A stretch of DNA of 64,000 nt, from NCBI GenBank assembly GCA_030697175.1, contig JAUYQR010000005.1, forward strand, positions 303,157 through 367,156, written 5' to 3'. The translations under genes and the position numbers were made by a program. Below the pieces are notes generated by a model. It saw only the letters and a list, made by a program, of their open reading frames with translations, was not told where the DNA came from and ran no database searches. Positions 33,213-41,427 of this stretch are shown one piece after another. Each line of letters begins with the position of its first letter. The first letter of the stretch is position 1. The stretch is from Paracoccaceae bacterium (GTDB lineage Bacteria > Pseudomonadota > Alphaproteobacteria > Rhodobacterales > Rhodobacteraceae).

Positions 33213-33870
33213 GCAGGCCTTCCAGAATGGTATTGGTGGAGGCTGCCCAGCCGACGATGCCGGCTTGCGCCACGATCATCTCGATGGTGGCGGCCTTGAA
33301 GTGGGGAAAGTAGCTTTCGGTGGCATCGGTCGCGAGCAGGCCGTCATATCCGCGATCATTGGCCTCGAGCATGGTGGTCTGCACGCAGACCTCGGTCGTG
33401 ACGCCGGCGAAGACCAGTTGCCGCAGGCCAAGCCGTTGCAGATGCGGGCCGAAGTCGGTGCCGTAGAACGCGCCCTTGCCGGGCTTGTCGATGACCAGTT
33501 CGCCGGGCAGGGGGGCGAGTTCGGGGATGATGTCGGCGCCGGGCTGACCCGCGATCAGGATGCGCCCCATCGGCCCCGGATCACCGATACGCAAGGCTGG
33601 ATTGCCACGGTCGCGCTTGGCGGGGGGCAGGTCCGTCAGGTCGGGGCGGTGGCATTCGCGGGTGTGGATCACCGGCAGGCCCGCCGTGCGGAAGCCTTCG
33701 ATCAGGCGCCGGGTCGTGGGGATGATGGCCTGCAACAGGCGGACATCATTGCCAAGCGACGCGCCAAAGCCGCCCGGTTCGACGAAATCGCGCTGCATGT
33801 CGATGACGACAAGGCCGATGGTGCCGCGCTCGAAGGCAAAGTCGAAGGGGCGGGCATGGATCACCGGCAT
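33205..33870 (-). CDS. Isochorismatase-fold amidohydrolase, second hydrolase of the operon (triuret/ureide type?)
   Basis: The 221-residue cysteine hydrolase has the triad Asp24 (VVIDMQRDF), Lys129 ([10 protein letters not shown]) and Cys162 ([10 protein letters not shown]). It is clearly related to the biuret hydrolase two genes upstream (shared HTRE.HRPDL.DLPP and [10 protein letters not shown]) but diverges near the C terminus ([12 protein letters not shown] in place of [12 protein letters not shown]). Two paralogous hydrolases with a shared transporter suggest sequential hydrolysis, for example of triuret then biuret; that is inference. Start and stop overlap both neighbours (ATGA with the ATPase gene, 8 bp with the cupin). 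Confidence 0.75.
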   Translation of the reverse strand: MPVIHARPFDFAFERGTIGLVVIDMQRDFVEPGGFGASLGNDVRLLQAIIPTTRRLIEGFRTAGLPVIHTRECHRPDLTDLPPAKRDRGNPALRIGDPGPMGRILIAGQPGADIIPELAPLPGELVIDKPGKGAFYGTDFGPHLQRLGLRQLVFAGVTTEVCVQTTMLEANDRGYDGLLATDATESYFPHFKAATIEMIVAQAGIVGWAASTNTILEGLHV

Positions 33871-35402
33871 CAGGCGTGCCCCGCCATGTAATGCCCGATC
33901 TCGGCGACGTTGGCCGTGGCAATCGGGGTTTCATAGGCGATGTGGCCTTCGGACATCACGATGATCCGGTCGGAAAGTTCCATGATCTCGTCAAGATCCT
34001 CGCTGATCAAGAGGATCGCCACGCCGCGGTTCCGCGCCTCGACCAGCCGGTCGCGGATCGTGGCGACGGCAGAGAAATCCAGCCCGAAACAGGGGTTCGA
34101 CACGATCAGCACCTCGACATCGCCGGTCAGTTCGCGCGCCAGCACCGCGCGCTGCACGTTGCCGCCGGAGAGCGAGGAAATCCGCGCGGCGGGGCTGGAG
34201 GTCTTGACGTTGAAGGCCGAGATCAGCGCCGTCGCGTTGCGGGCAATCGCGGCACTGTCCTTCCAGAAGGCGGGTCTTTCGCCGCCGTTTTCGTCAAAGC
34301 TGCGGAAGGCAAGGTTTTCGGCCACGCTCATCCGGGGCGCGCAGGCGTTGCGCAGCGGTTCTTCCGGCAGATAGCGGACCTTGTGCTGCTTGGCTTCGGT
34401 CCGGGTGGCGCTGTAGGGCGCGCCGTTCAGGATGATCTTGCCGCCGCTGATGTGACGCTGGCCGGTCAGGATCTCCATCAACTCCATCTGGCCATTGCCG
34501 GACACCCCCGCCACGCCCAGAATTTCGCCCGAGCGCAGCGACACGCCGTCGATGGCGATGGGTTTGAGGCCCGAGCGATCCATTGCGCGCACGCCGTCCA
34601 GTTGCAGCACGACCTTGCCGGTGGTGGCGGCGCGCTGACGGGTTGACGGGCCTGGTGCCTCGCCCATCATCATCGCGGCCATGTCGGCGGGGGTCAGGTC
34701 GGCCACCCTGCCGCCACCGACCCGCTTGCCGCGCCGCAGCACTGTGAGGTCATCGGCGAAGGCGGTCACTTCGCGGAACTTGTGGGTGATCATCAGGACC
34801 GTCAGTTCGCCCGCGCTGGTCAGGGCGCGGACGTGGCCCAGCACCTCATCCGCCTCGGCCGGGGTCAGGACCGAGGTTGGTTCGTCAAGGATCAGGAAGC
34901 GGTGGCCGAGGTAGAGCTGCTTGAGGATTTCGAGCTTTTGCTTTTCCCCGGCGGCCAGTCGGTTGACGGGTTGGTCCAGCGGAACGGAGAACGGCATTCG
35001 GGCCAGAAACGCCTCAAGCCGGGCGCGTTCGGCTTTCCAGTTGATCACCGCGGGGGCGTCGGCGCGGCTGATCACCAGATTTTCGGCAGCCGTCAGCGAC
35101 GGGACCAGCGTGAAGTGCTGGTATACCATGCCAAGGCCCAGACCTTGCGCCACCTTCGGGTCAGTCATCTCGACCTCACGCCCCGCGACAAGGACGGTGC
35201 CGGAGGTGGCGCGGTAAAACCCCATGATCGCCTTGACGATGGTGGATTTGCCTGCACCGTTTTCGCCCAGCAGGGCGTGAAAGCTGCCCGCCGCGATCCT
35301 GATCGACACGTCATCAAGCGCGGTGAAATCGCCAAACCGCATGGTCATGTTGAGGGCTTCGACGCTGAACGCGCCTTGTGTGGTCTTGGCGGGCCGGCTC
35401 AT
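33870..35402 (-). CDS. ABC transporter ATPase, two-domain BMP/nucleoside type
   Basis: The 510-residue protein contains two ATPase cassettes. The first has Walker [10 protein letters not shown] and Walker [14 protein letters not shown]. The second has a degenerate first motif (GVSGNGQ) but keeps [16 protein letters not shown] and [11 protein letters not shown]. This layout is that of YufO/RbsA-like ATPases working with BMP binding proteins. It is separated from its permease genes by the formamidase and biuret hydrolase genes, all joined by ATGA overlaps, so transport and hydrolysis are made together. Confidence 0.9.
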   Translation of the reverse strand: MSRPAKTTQGAFSVEALNMTMRFGDFTALDDVSIRIAAGSFHALLGENGAGKSTIVKAIMGFYRATSGTVLVAGREVEMTDPKVAQGLGLGMVYQHFTLVPSLTAAENLVISRADAPAVINWKAERARLEAFLARMPFSVPLDQPVNRLAAGEKQKLEILKQLYLGHRFLILDEPTSVLTPAEADEVLGHVRALTSAGELTVLMITHKFREVTAFADDLTVLRRGKRVGGGRVADLTPADMAAMMMGEAPGPSTRQRAATTGKVVLQLDGVRAMDRSGLKPIAIDGVSLRSGEILGVAGVSGNGQMELMEILTGQRHISGGKIILNGAPYSATRTEAKQHKVRYLPEEPLRNACAPRMSVAENLAFRSFDENGGERPAFWKDSAAIARNATALISAFNVKTSSPAARISSLSGGNVQRAVLARELTGDVEVLIVSNPCFGLDFSAVATIRDRLVEARNRGVAILLISEDLDEIMELSDRIIVMSEGHIAYETPIATANVAEIGHYMAGHA

Positions 35403-36076
35403 GGCAGGGCCGCGATCAAGGACGCGCTGTCCGAAACGGCGCCGAAGACGCCGCCCTGCATCAGCACCATCTTCAGGGCCGCGTCATGGTTGCCCCTGTC
35501 GGTCGCGCCGCAACAGTCGTGCAGAAGCACGCATTCAAAGCCGCGGTCATTCGCCTCGCGCATCGTGGTGTGAACGCAGACATCGGTGGTGATGCCGGTC
35601 AGGATGATGTTGGCGATGCCTTTCGTCCGCAGGATCAGTTCCAGATCGGTGGCGCAGAACGACCCCTTGCCGGGCTTGTCGATGATGATCTCTCCCGCTG
35701 CGGGATAAAGGTCGGGGATGATGTCCCAGCCCGCCTCGCCCCGGATCAGGATCTTGCCGCAGGGACCGGCGTCGCCGATGCCCGCGCCGATCTGCTGCGA
35801 CCGCCAGCGTTTGTTCGGCGGCAGGTCGGAGAGGTCAGGCCGGTGGCCTTCGCGGGTGTGGATGATGGTGTAGCCCTTGGCCCGCATGGCCGAGAGGACA
35901 TCCTTGATCGGTTCGATCGGGGCGCGGGTCAACGAGATGTCGTAGCCCATCGTATCGACATAGCCGCCGGGGCCGCAGAAATCGGTCTGCATGTCGATGA
36001 TGATCAGGGCCGTATTCTCGGGGCGGAGGTCGCCGTTCCAGGGCCAGGCATAGGGTTGGCTGGCAATCGTGGTCAT
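35399..36076 (-). CDS. biuH: Biuret hydrolase (isochorismatase fold)
   Basis: The 225-residue protein has the triad Asp28, Lys134 and Cys167 ([28 protein letters not shown]). It shares the characteristic [24 protein letters not shown] and MQGGVFG segments that I recall from Rhizobium biuret hydrolase, with a constant 8-residue offset to its Asp36/Lys142/Cys175. It converts biuret to allophanate and ammonia. Allophanate hydrolase is encoded divergently at 41428. The ATG at 36076 overlaps the formamidase stop (ATGA), and its own stop overlaps the ATPase start. Confidence 0.85.
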   Translation of the reverse strand: MTTIASQPYAWPWNGDLRPENTALIIIDMQTDFCGPGGYVDTMGYDISLTRAPIEPIKDVLSAMRAKGYTIIHTREGHRPDLSDLPPNKRWRSQQIGAGIGDAGPCGKILIRGEAGWDIIPDLYPAAGEIIIDKPGKGSFCATDLELILRTKGIANIILTGITTDVCVHTTMREANDRGFECVLLHDCCGATDRGNHDAALKMVLMQGGVFGAVSDSASLIAALP

Positions 36077-37089
36077 TCGGCGGCCTCCTGTTTGGGTTGC
36101 CCGAAAACGCGGGTGGGCGCGGGGAAGCCGCAGGTGGTGCCGTCGGTGATGCGAACGGTATCTTCCCAAGGCAACCGGTAAGCCCCGGCGGCGAGGTCGG
36201 TCATGTAGGTGTAGGGGCAGTCCTGCGCGCCGCCCTTGACGGCGACGTAGCCGCGATGGCCGAACTGGTAGGGGTTGTTTTCCACGCCCCAACCCGCCCG
36301 TGCCTCGCGCACAAGGTCGGGGCGGACCTCGGCGGTGATGATCTCGTCCACCCGGCCGGTGGTGCCGTGCGCGATCACCGTTCCGTCAAAGTTGACGATC
36401 ATGGCTTCGCCCATGCTGTCGAAGGTCCCGTCCGAGCCACACATGCAGACATTGGCGGTGACCATCAGGTTGCAAAAGCTGTTCGACTGGTTGGTGAAGC
36501 GCCAGCTTTGCCGGATCGGCGCGGTATAGCCTGCGGTGCGGATCATCACCTCGGCCCCCTTGTAGGCCGCCTCGCGCGACATTTCCGGGAACATGCCGTC
36601 GTGGCAGATGATGAGGCCGATCTTGGCACCCTTTGGCCCGGTGCAGACCGGGACGCCCAGATCGCCCGGCTCCCACGGTTCGACCGGCACCCAGGGGTGC
36701 ATCTTGCGGTAGTAAAGCTGCACCTCGCCCTTGTCGTCGATGATCAGGCCGGTGTTGTAGGGATTGCCGGCGGGGTTATGCTCGATGATCGAAAAGCAGC
36801 CCCAGATCGCGTTGTCGATGCAGGCCTGTTTCAGGGCCGCGACCTCGGGTCCGTCCATCCGGCACATGATGGCCGGGTTGGTGTCCATCGACAGGCCGTG
36901 CAGCATGTATTCGGGGAACACCACCAGATCCATCGTGCCAAGGTTGCGCCGGGCCTTGGCGACCAGTTCCACCACCCGCGCGGTCTGGCGGGCAAGGTCG
37001 GCGGGGGTGACGGTGACCGGCAGTTGCAGCTGCACAAGGCCGATCACGACCCCGTCTTCCGATTTGTTCAGGCCGCCCAGACCGCTCAT
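36073..37089 (-). CDS. amiF: Formamidase (nitrilase superfamily, AmiF type)
   Basis: The 338-residue nitrilase-fold enzyme has Glu60 (VVFPEYML), Lys129 ([10 protein letters not shown]) and Cys162 ([21 protein letters not shown]). These correspond to Glu60, Lys133 and Cys166 of Helicobacter AmiF. It should hydrolyse formamide (or a related short amide) to ammonia and an acid. AGGAGCGGC precedes the ATG. It lies within the transporter operon between the permeases and biuret hydrolase. In this context an amide liberated from the imported compound may be its real substrate. Confidence 0.85.
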   Translation of the reverse strand: MSGLGGLNKSEDGVVIGLVQLQLPVTVTPADLARQTARVVELVAKARRNLGTMDLVVFPEYMLHGLSMDTNPAIMCRMDGPEVAALKQACIDNAIWGCFSIIEHNPAGNPYNTGLIIDDKGEVQLYYRKMHPWVPVEPWEPGDLGVPVCTGPKGAKIGLIICHDGMFPEMSREAAYKGAEVMIRTAGYTAPIRQSWRFTNQSNSFCNLMVTANVCMCGSDGTFDSMGEAMIVNFDGTVIAHGTTGRVDEIITAEVRPDLVREARAGWGVENNPYQFGHRGYVAVKGGAQDCPYTYMTDLAAGAYRLPWEDTVRITDGTTCGFPAPTRVFGQPKQEAAE

Positions 37090-37098
37090 GTGCCGCTC

Positions 37099-38025
37099 CT
37101 ATTTGGTGATGCTCAACTCGGCGGGCGCGCCTTGCATGGCGCGTTCCGGCGAGGAGGTTGCGATCAGGAGGCCCAGCGTCAGCACATAAGGGGCCGCGAA
37201 GAACAGGTAATAGCCTTCGGTCACGCCCACCGATTGCAGCGCTGGCCCAAGCGCGCCGGCGCCGCCAAACAACAGCGCCGCCCAGAAGCAGTTGATCGGG
37301 TTCCAGCGGGCGAAGATCACCAGCGCGACCGCCATCAGGCCCTGGCCGGAGGACACGCCCTCGTTCCAGCTACCGGGATAGTAGAGCGAAAGATAGGCAC
37401 CTGCGATACCGGCCAAGGCACCGCCCGCTGCGGTGGACAGCAGGCGCACGCGGTCGGCGTCGATGCCCATGGCGCGGGCGGCATCGGTGCTGTCACCCAC
37501 GACGCGGATCACAAGGCCGACGCGGGTGGAGCGGAACATCCACCACAAGAATACGGCAAGAACGGCCCCAAGCAGGAACAGCACGTTGACCTGAAGGGCG
37601 GCCTGCACCTGCGGCAGATCCGACCAGCCGCCAAGCGAAATCGACGGCAGCTTTGGCGCGACGGGCTGGATGTAGGGCTTGCCGAAGAAGTAGGCGAGCC
37701 CGGTCCCCAGCAGCATCAGGGCGATGCCGATGGCGATGTCGTTGACGCCCTTGAACTTGCAGATCCAGCCGTGGACCAGGCCGAAGATCACCCCGGACAG
37801 CGCCGCCGCCGCCACCCCGATGAAGGGTGACCCCGTCTCAAAGGCAACGGCATAGCCAGACATCGCGCCGAAGATCAGGGTGCCTTCGAGGCCAAGGTTG
37901 ATGCGGCCCGAGCGTTCGGTGACGCATTCGCCCAGCGAGACGAACAGGAAGGGCGTCGAAACGCGGATCGCGCCGGCAAGGATTGCCAGCGGCACACCCC
38001 AAAGGCCGATATCCACCGGGTCCAT
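37099..38025 (-). CDS. ABC transporter permease, BMP/nucleoside type (YufQ-like)
   Basis: The 308-residue membrane protein has about eight to nine helices and the branched-chain-permease-like motifs GLEGTLIFGAM, KGVNDIAIGIALML and GIDADRVRLLSTAAGGALAGIAGAYLS (ATPase contact). It pairs with the next permease. The ATG at 38025 overlaps the stop of the other permease gene (TGATG). Nine bases separate it from the formamidase start. Confidence 0.88.
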   Translation of the reverse strand: MDPVDIGLWGVPLAILAGAIRVSTPFLFVSLGECVTERSGRINLGLEGTLIFGAMSGYAVAFETGSPFIGVAAAALSGVIFGLVHGWICKFKGVNDIAIGIALMLLGTGLAYFFGKPYIQPVAPKLPSISLGGWSDLPQVQAALQVNVLFLLGAVLAVFLWWMFRSTRVGLVIRVVGDSTDAARAMGIDADRVRLLSTAAGGALAGIAGAYLSLYYPGSWNEGVSSGQGLMAVALVIFARWNPINCFWAALLFGGAGALGPALQSVGVTEGYYLFFAAPYVLTLGLLIATSSPERAMQGAPAELSITK

Positions 38026-39128
38026 CAGCGCCCCTCCCAGTAGGTGGCGGTAAAGATCCTGAAGCGGCCATAGGCGGTTTCGGACAGAAGGATCGCCACG
38101 AAGATCATGCCCTGAAAGACAAGGATCGTGGCATCGGGCAGGTCCATCCGGCGCTGGATGAGACCGCTGGAGGCGGCGAACCCGCCCAACAGGATCGCCA
38201 CCGGAATGATGGCCAGCGGGTTGTGCCGCGCCAGAAAGGCCACGAGGATGCCGGTGTAGCCATAGCCCGCGATCAGGGATGCGTTGGCCGAGCCATGCAC
38301 GGCCGCGACCTCGAAAAACCCGCCCAAGCCGGCGAAAGCGCCGCCAAGCGCGGTGAAGCCGATCACCAGCCGCCCGACCGGCAGGCCCTGCACCTGCGCC
38401 GCGCGCAGGTTGTCGCCCGCGATGCGCGCGGCAAAGCCAAGCGTCGTGCGCTCGATCAGCACCCAGCAGGCGATGCAGGCGAGGATGCCGACCAGAACCC
38501 CCCAATGCGCCGCAATCAGTGGCATTTCACCCACGCGCAGGCTTTCGGTCAGCGGCAGGGTCGAGGGTTTGTTCAGGCTTGCCGGGTCGCGGAACGGGCC
38601 TTCGACCAGGTGGTTGAAAAGCGCGATGGCGATGTAGGCCATTAGAAGCGAGGCGATGGTTTCATTCACCCCACGCTTGATCCGCAGCGCGCCGACCGTG
38701 GCGATCCAGCCGCCGCCACACGCCATCGCGGCAAGCGCCATCAGGCCAAGGGCCAGGGCCGGGGGCCAACCTGCCACGACGGCTCCGGCCACGGCGGCGG
38801 CCAGCCCGCCAAGCACAATCGCGCCCTCGCCCCCGATCACGACCAGGCCCAGACGGGCGGGCAGGGCGACGCACAGGGCGGCGAACAGCAGGGGCGAGAC
38901 TTGTGACAGGGTGTTCTGCCAGGAAAACGCCGTGCTGAACCCGGCCGTCCAGACCAACCCGAAAAACGTAAGCGGCGATTTCCCGACCAGCAGAAGGAAC
39001 AGGCTGAAGGCCAGAGATCCCGCCAGCAAGGCTGCAAGCGGGATCAGGACGGCCTCGGACCGGGGCACGATCACGGACAGGCCTGTTGTCCGGGACCGTT
39101 GCGCCAAGGGGTCGGCCACGTTGGTCAT
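38025..39128 (-). CDS. ABC transporter permease, BMP/nucleoside type (YufP-like)
   Basis: The 367-residue membrane protein contains GLVVIGGEGAIVLGGL, RGVNETIASLLMAYIAIALFNHLVEGPF and the cytoplasmic loop GLPVGRLVIGFTALGGAFAGLGG. These are typical of the larger permease in BMP-family importers for nucleosides or similar heterocycles. The ATG at 39128 is chosen because it follows the binding-protein stop by 2 bp. Longer in-frame upstream sequence lies inside that gene and is arginine-rich shadow. Confidence 0.88.
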   Translation of the reverse strand: MTNVADPLAQRSRTTGLSVIVPRSEAVLIPLAALLAGSLAFSLFLLLVGKSPLTFFGLVWTAGFSTAFSWQNTLSQVSPLLFAALCVALPARLGLVVIGGEGAIVLGGLAAAVAGAVVAGWPPALALGLMALAAMACGGGWIATVGALRIKRGVNETIASLLMAYIAIALFNHLVEGPFRDPASLNKPSTLPLTESLRVGEMPLIAAHWGVLVGILACIACWVLIERTTLGFAARIAGDNLRAAQVQGLPVGRLVIGFTALGGAFAGLGGFFEVAAVHGSANASLIAGYGYTGILVAFLARHNPLAIIPVAILLGGFAASSGLIQRRMDLPDATILVFQGMIFVAILLSETAYGRFRIFTATYWEGR

Positions 39129-39130
39129 GG

Positions 39131-40258
39131 TCAGCTCGTGGAGCCGAGGACGCCTTCGACCAGATAGCCGATGCTTTCGATCGCCACATCGGTTTCGACC
39201 AGGGCGGCGCCGGCGGGCACCACCTCGACGCCGGTGTTGTCCTTGAGCGGGCCTTTGTAGGCGGCAAAGCCTCCGGCCATGATCTCGGCCTTGGTTGCTT
39301 CGAACTGGGCGCGGCCGGCGTCGGACACGGCAGGGCCAAGCGGGCTCATCTTGATGAAGTTCTCGGCCAGACCGCCGCGCACGAAGTTGTCGATGGTGCC
39401 GCCGCTTTGCACGGTTTCGATCATGCCGGTGTAGACGCCGGCCCAGTTCCATTCCGCACCGGTCAGGTATTTGTCGCCCGCGAGCGCCGTCTGGTCGGCG
39501 TGATAGCCGCAGACAAAGGCGCCGCGTCCGGCGGCGGTTTCGCACACCACCTTGGGCCCGTCGACATGGCAGGTGATGACATCGCAGCCCTGATCACACA
39601 GCGCATTCGTCGCTTCGGCCTCTTTGACGGCCAGCGACCATTCGCCGGTAAAGATCACCTGGCAGGTGATCGTCGGATCGACCGACCGCGCGCCCAGCAG
39701 GAAGGAGTTGATGTTGTTCACCACCTGGGGGATCGGTTTTGCGGCGACAAAGCCGATCTTCTTGGTAACGCTGGCATGGCCGGCGGCGACGCCGTTCAGA
39801 TATTGACCCATGCCGATATAGCCGAAGTAGGAGCCGATGTTGGCCGGGTTTTCCGGTGTCCAGAGCCCGCCTGCATGCTGGAACCGCACGTTCGGGAACT
39901 TGGGCGCCAGCTCTAGGATGTGGGGGTTGAAGTAGCCGAACGAGGTGGGGAAGATCAGGGTCGCACCATCGAAGTTGATCATCGATTCCATCGTGTTCTG
40001 CACGTCGATGGATTCGGGCACGTTTTCCTCTTCCAGAACCGTTACGCCGGGCATGGCCTTTACGGCGGCGGCGCCCTCGGCATGTGCCTGATTGTAGCCG
40101 AAATCATCCTTTGGGCCGACGTAGATGAAGCCGACGGTCAAGGGCGTCTGCGCCAGTGCAGATCCTGCCCCAAGGACACCGCCCATCGCAGACACGCCTG
40201 CCAGCGCGGCAGATGATCCAAGGAATGTGCGGCGAGACAATACTTTGAAATCATTCAT
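39131..40258 (-). CDS. BMP-family substrate-binding protein with Tat signal
   Basis: The 375-residue protein starts with a twin-arginine signal (LSRRTFLGSSAALAGVSAMG, cleavage after SALAQ). The mature part shows the BMP/PnrA fold: VGFIYVGPKDDFGYNQAHAEGA, FPTSFGYFNPHILELAPKFP, VGFxAAKPIPQVVNNINSF-like strands and GAEWNWAGVYTGMIE. It captures the ligand for the two permeases and two-domain ATPase. Biuret, triuret or a related ureide is inferred from operon content. It is the first gene of the minus-strand operon. Confidence 0.88.
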   Translation of the reverse strand: MNDFKVLSRRTFLGSSAALAGVSAMGGVLGAGSALAQTPLTVGFIYVGPKDDFGYNQAHAEGAAAVKAMPGVTVLEEENVPESIDVQNTMESMINFDGATLIFPTSFGYFNPHILELAPKFPNVRFQHAGGLWTPENPANIGSYFGYIGMGQYLNGVAAGHASVTKKIGFVAAKPIPQVVNNINSFLLGARSVDPTITCQVIFTGEWSLAVKEAEATNALCDQGCDVITCHVDGPKVVCETAAGRGAFVCGYHADQTALAGDKYLTGAEWNWAGVYTGMIETVQSGGTIDNFVRGGLAENFIKMSPLGPAVSDAGRAQFEATKAEIMAGGFAAYKGPLKDNTGVEVVPAGAALVETDVAIESIGYLVEGVLGSTS

Positions 40259-40372
40259 TCAGTTCGCTCCTGTCAAGGCTGTCTGGCCTGTCGCGGCCAG
40301 CGGGATCCGTTTCCTGACAAGGAGGCTAGGGTTTTTTATCGCTACTGACGTCTGCTATTTTTTCGCAAGAGT

Positions 40373-40387
40373 GGTGCAAAAAATGCA
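40373..40387. promoter_or_regulatory. Candidate LysR operator before the biuret operon
   Basis: GGTGCAAAAAATGCA lies in the 145-bp gap between the LysR gene and the binding-protein gene. It shares its first 11 bases with the reverse complement of the motif at 41323-41339 in the LysR/allophanate hydrolase gap. Presence in both promoter regions suggests one regulator controls both operons. Confidence 0.5.
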
Positions 40388-40403
40388 GCGGTCATGGGGC
40401 CGA

Positions 40404-41300
40404 CTACGTCAGCGCCTCGAGAGCAAGGCCAAGGCTTTGTGCAAATCGCGCCGAGGCGACGGGCAGGGTTCGACCGCGCATCTGGCCAAGCAGCAGGTTG
40501 CCGGGGGGGACATCGCGGCCGGACAAGGGGCGCACGACCATGCCGGAGCCCGGCCAGACCCGCAGCCCGATCGGGATCTGGAAGGCGATTGCGTTTTCGT
40601 GCAGCACATAGTGGCGCATGAAATCGAAGGAATCCGCTTCGACCACCGGTGCGATGGCGCGTGATCCGCGCGCGGCGGCAGCGTCAAGCAGGTGGCGCAC
40701 GCCGTATTGGCGGCTTGGCACCACATGCGGATGGTCAAGGCAGTCGCGCAGGCGCAACACCGGTTGTTCGGCCAGCGGATGGCCTTCGCGCATCAGCACA
40801 TGGATGGTTTGCGGCACCGACATCTGCACTTCGAAGTCAACCAGCAGCACGGGTTCGAACACAAGGGCGATATCGCTGCGAAACGTGCTCAGGTCACGCT
40901 CGGCCGCCTCACGGTCGCGGACGCTGACCGAGAAGGTGACGCCTGGGTGGCTTTCGCGGTAGCGGGCGATCTGTTCGGGCATGAAGTAGGGGATCAACGC
41001 CTGCGAACAGGCCACCGACACATGCCCGCGCCTGATACCCGACAGATCGGCCACCTGGCTTTGAACCCGGCGCAGGTCCGACACCTGAACCCGGAAATGC
41101 TGGACCAGCAACTCGCCCGCGGGATTGAGCCGGACGCCGCGCGGCAGACGTTCGAAGATTTCCGAGCCGAATTCGTCCTCGAACCGCTGGATCCGGCGGT
41201 TCAGCGCCGAGGCGGTGATGTTCATGTCATCGGCCGCCTTGCGGATCGACCCGGCCCGCATCACCGCTTCGATGTAGGCAAAGTCCTGCAAGTGCTTCAT
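40404..41300 (-). CDS. LysR-type transcriptional regulator of the biuret locus
   Basis: The 298-residue protein has the N-terminal winged helix (LQDFAYIEAVMRAGSIRKAA...ALNRRIQRFEDEFG) and a periplasmic-binding-like effector domain (about 90-290). The ATG at 41300 places the HTH at the usual distance; another ATG 12 bp upstream is possible. It is divergent from allophanate hydrolase and lies directly upstream of the transporter operon. An inducer such as biuret, or nitrogen status, is inferred. Confidence 0.85.
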   Translation of the reverse strand: MKHLQDFAYIEAVMRAGSIRKAADDMNITASALNRRIQRFEDEFGSEIFERLPRGVRLNPAGELLVQHFRVQVSDLRRVQSQVADLSGIRRGHVSVACSQALIPYFMPEQIARYRESHPGVTFSVSVRDREAAERDLSTFRSDIALVFEPVLLVDFEVQMSVPQTIHVLMREGHPLAEQPVLRLRDCLDHPHVVPSRQYGVRHLLDAAAARGSRAIAPVVEADSFDFMRHYVLHENAIAFQIPIGLRVWPGSGMVVRPLSGRDVPPGNLLLGQMRGRTLPVASARFAQSLGLALEALT

Positions 41301-41322
41301 CGTGCGTTCCATCCCGGCCGGT

Positions 41323-41339
41323 GGTGCGTTTTTTGCACC
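41323..41339. promoter_or_regulatory. Candidate LysR operator in the LysR/atzF divergent promoter
   Basis: GGTGCGTTTTTTGCACC is a near-perfect dyad (GGTGC...GCACC), 24 bp from the LysR ATG and about 90 bp before allophanate hydrolase. Its reverse complement begins GGTGCAAAAAA, as does the site at 40373. Confidence 0.5.
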
Positions 41340-41427
41340 GCTTTTGTGAATTCTTAGCATTTGTATCGGGCGCTTTGAAGCTTAACCCTGTCGATGCCTG
41401 CAAGGATGCCGCCAAGAAGGACAGCCC

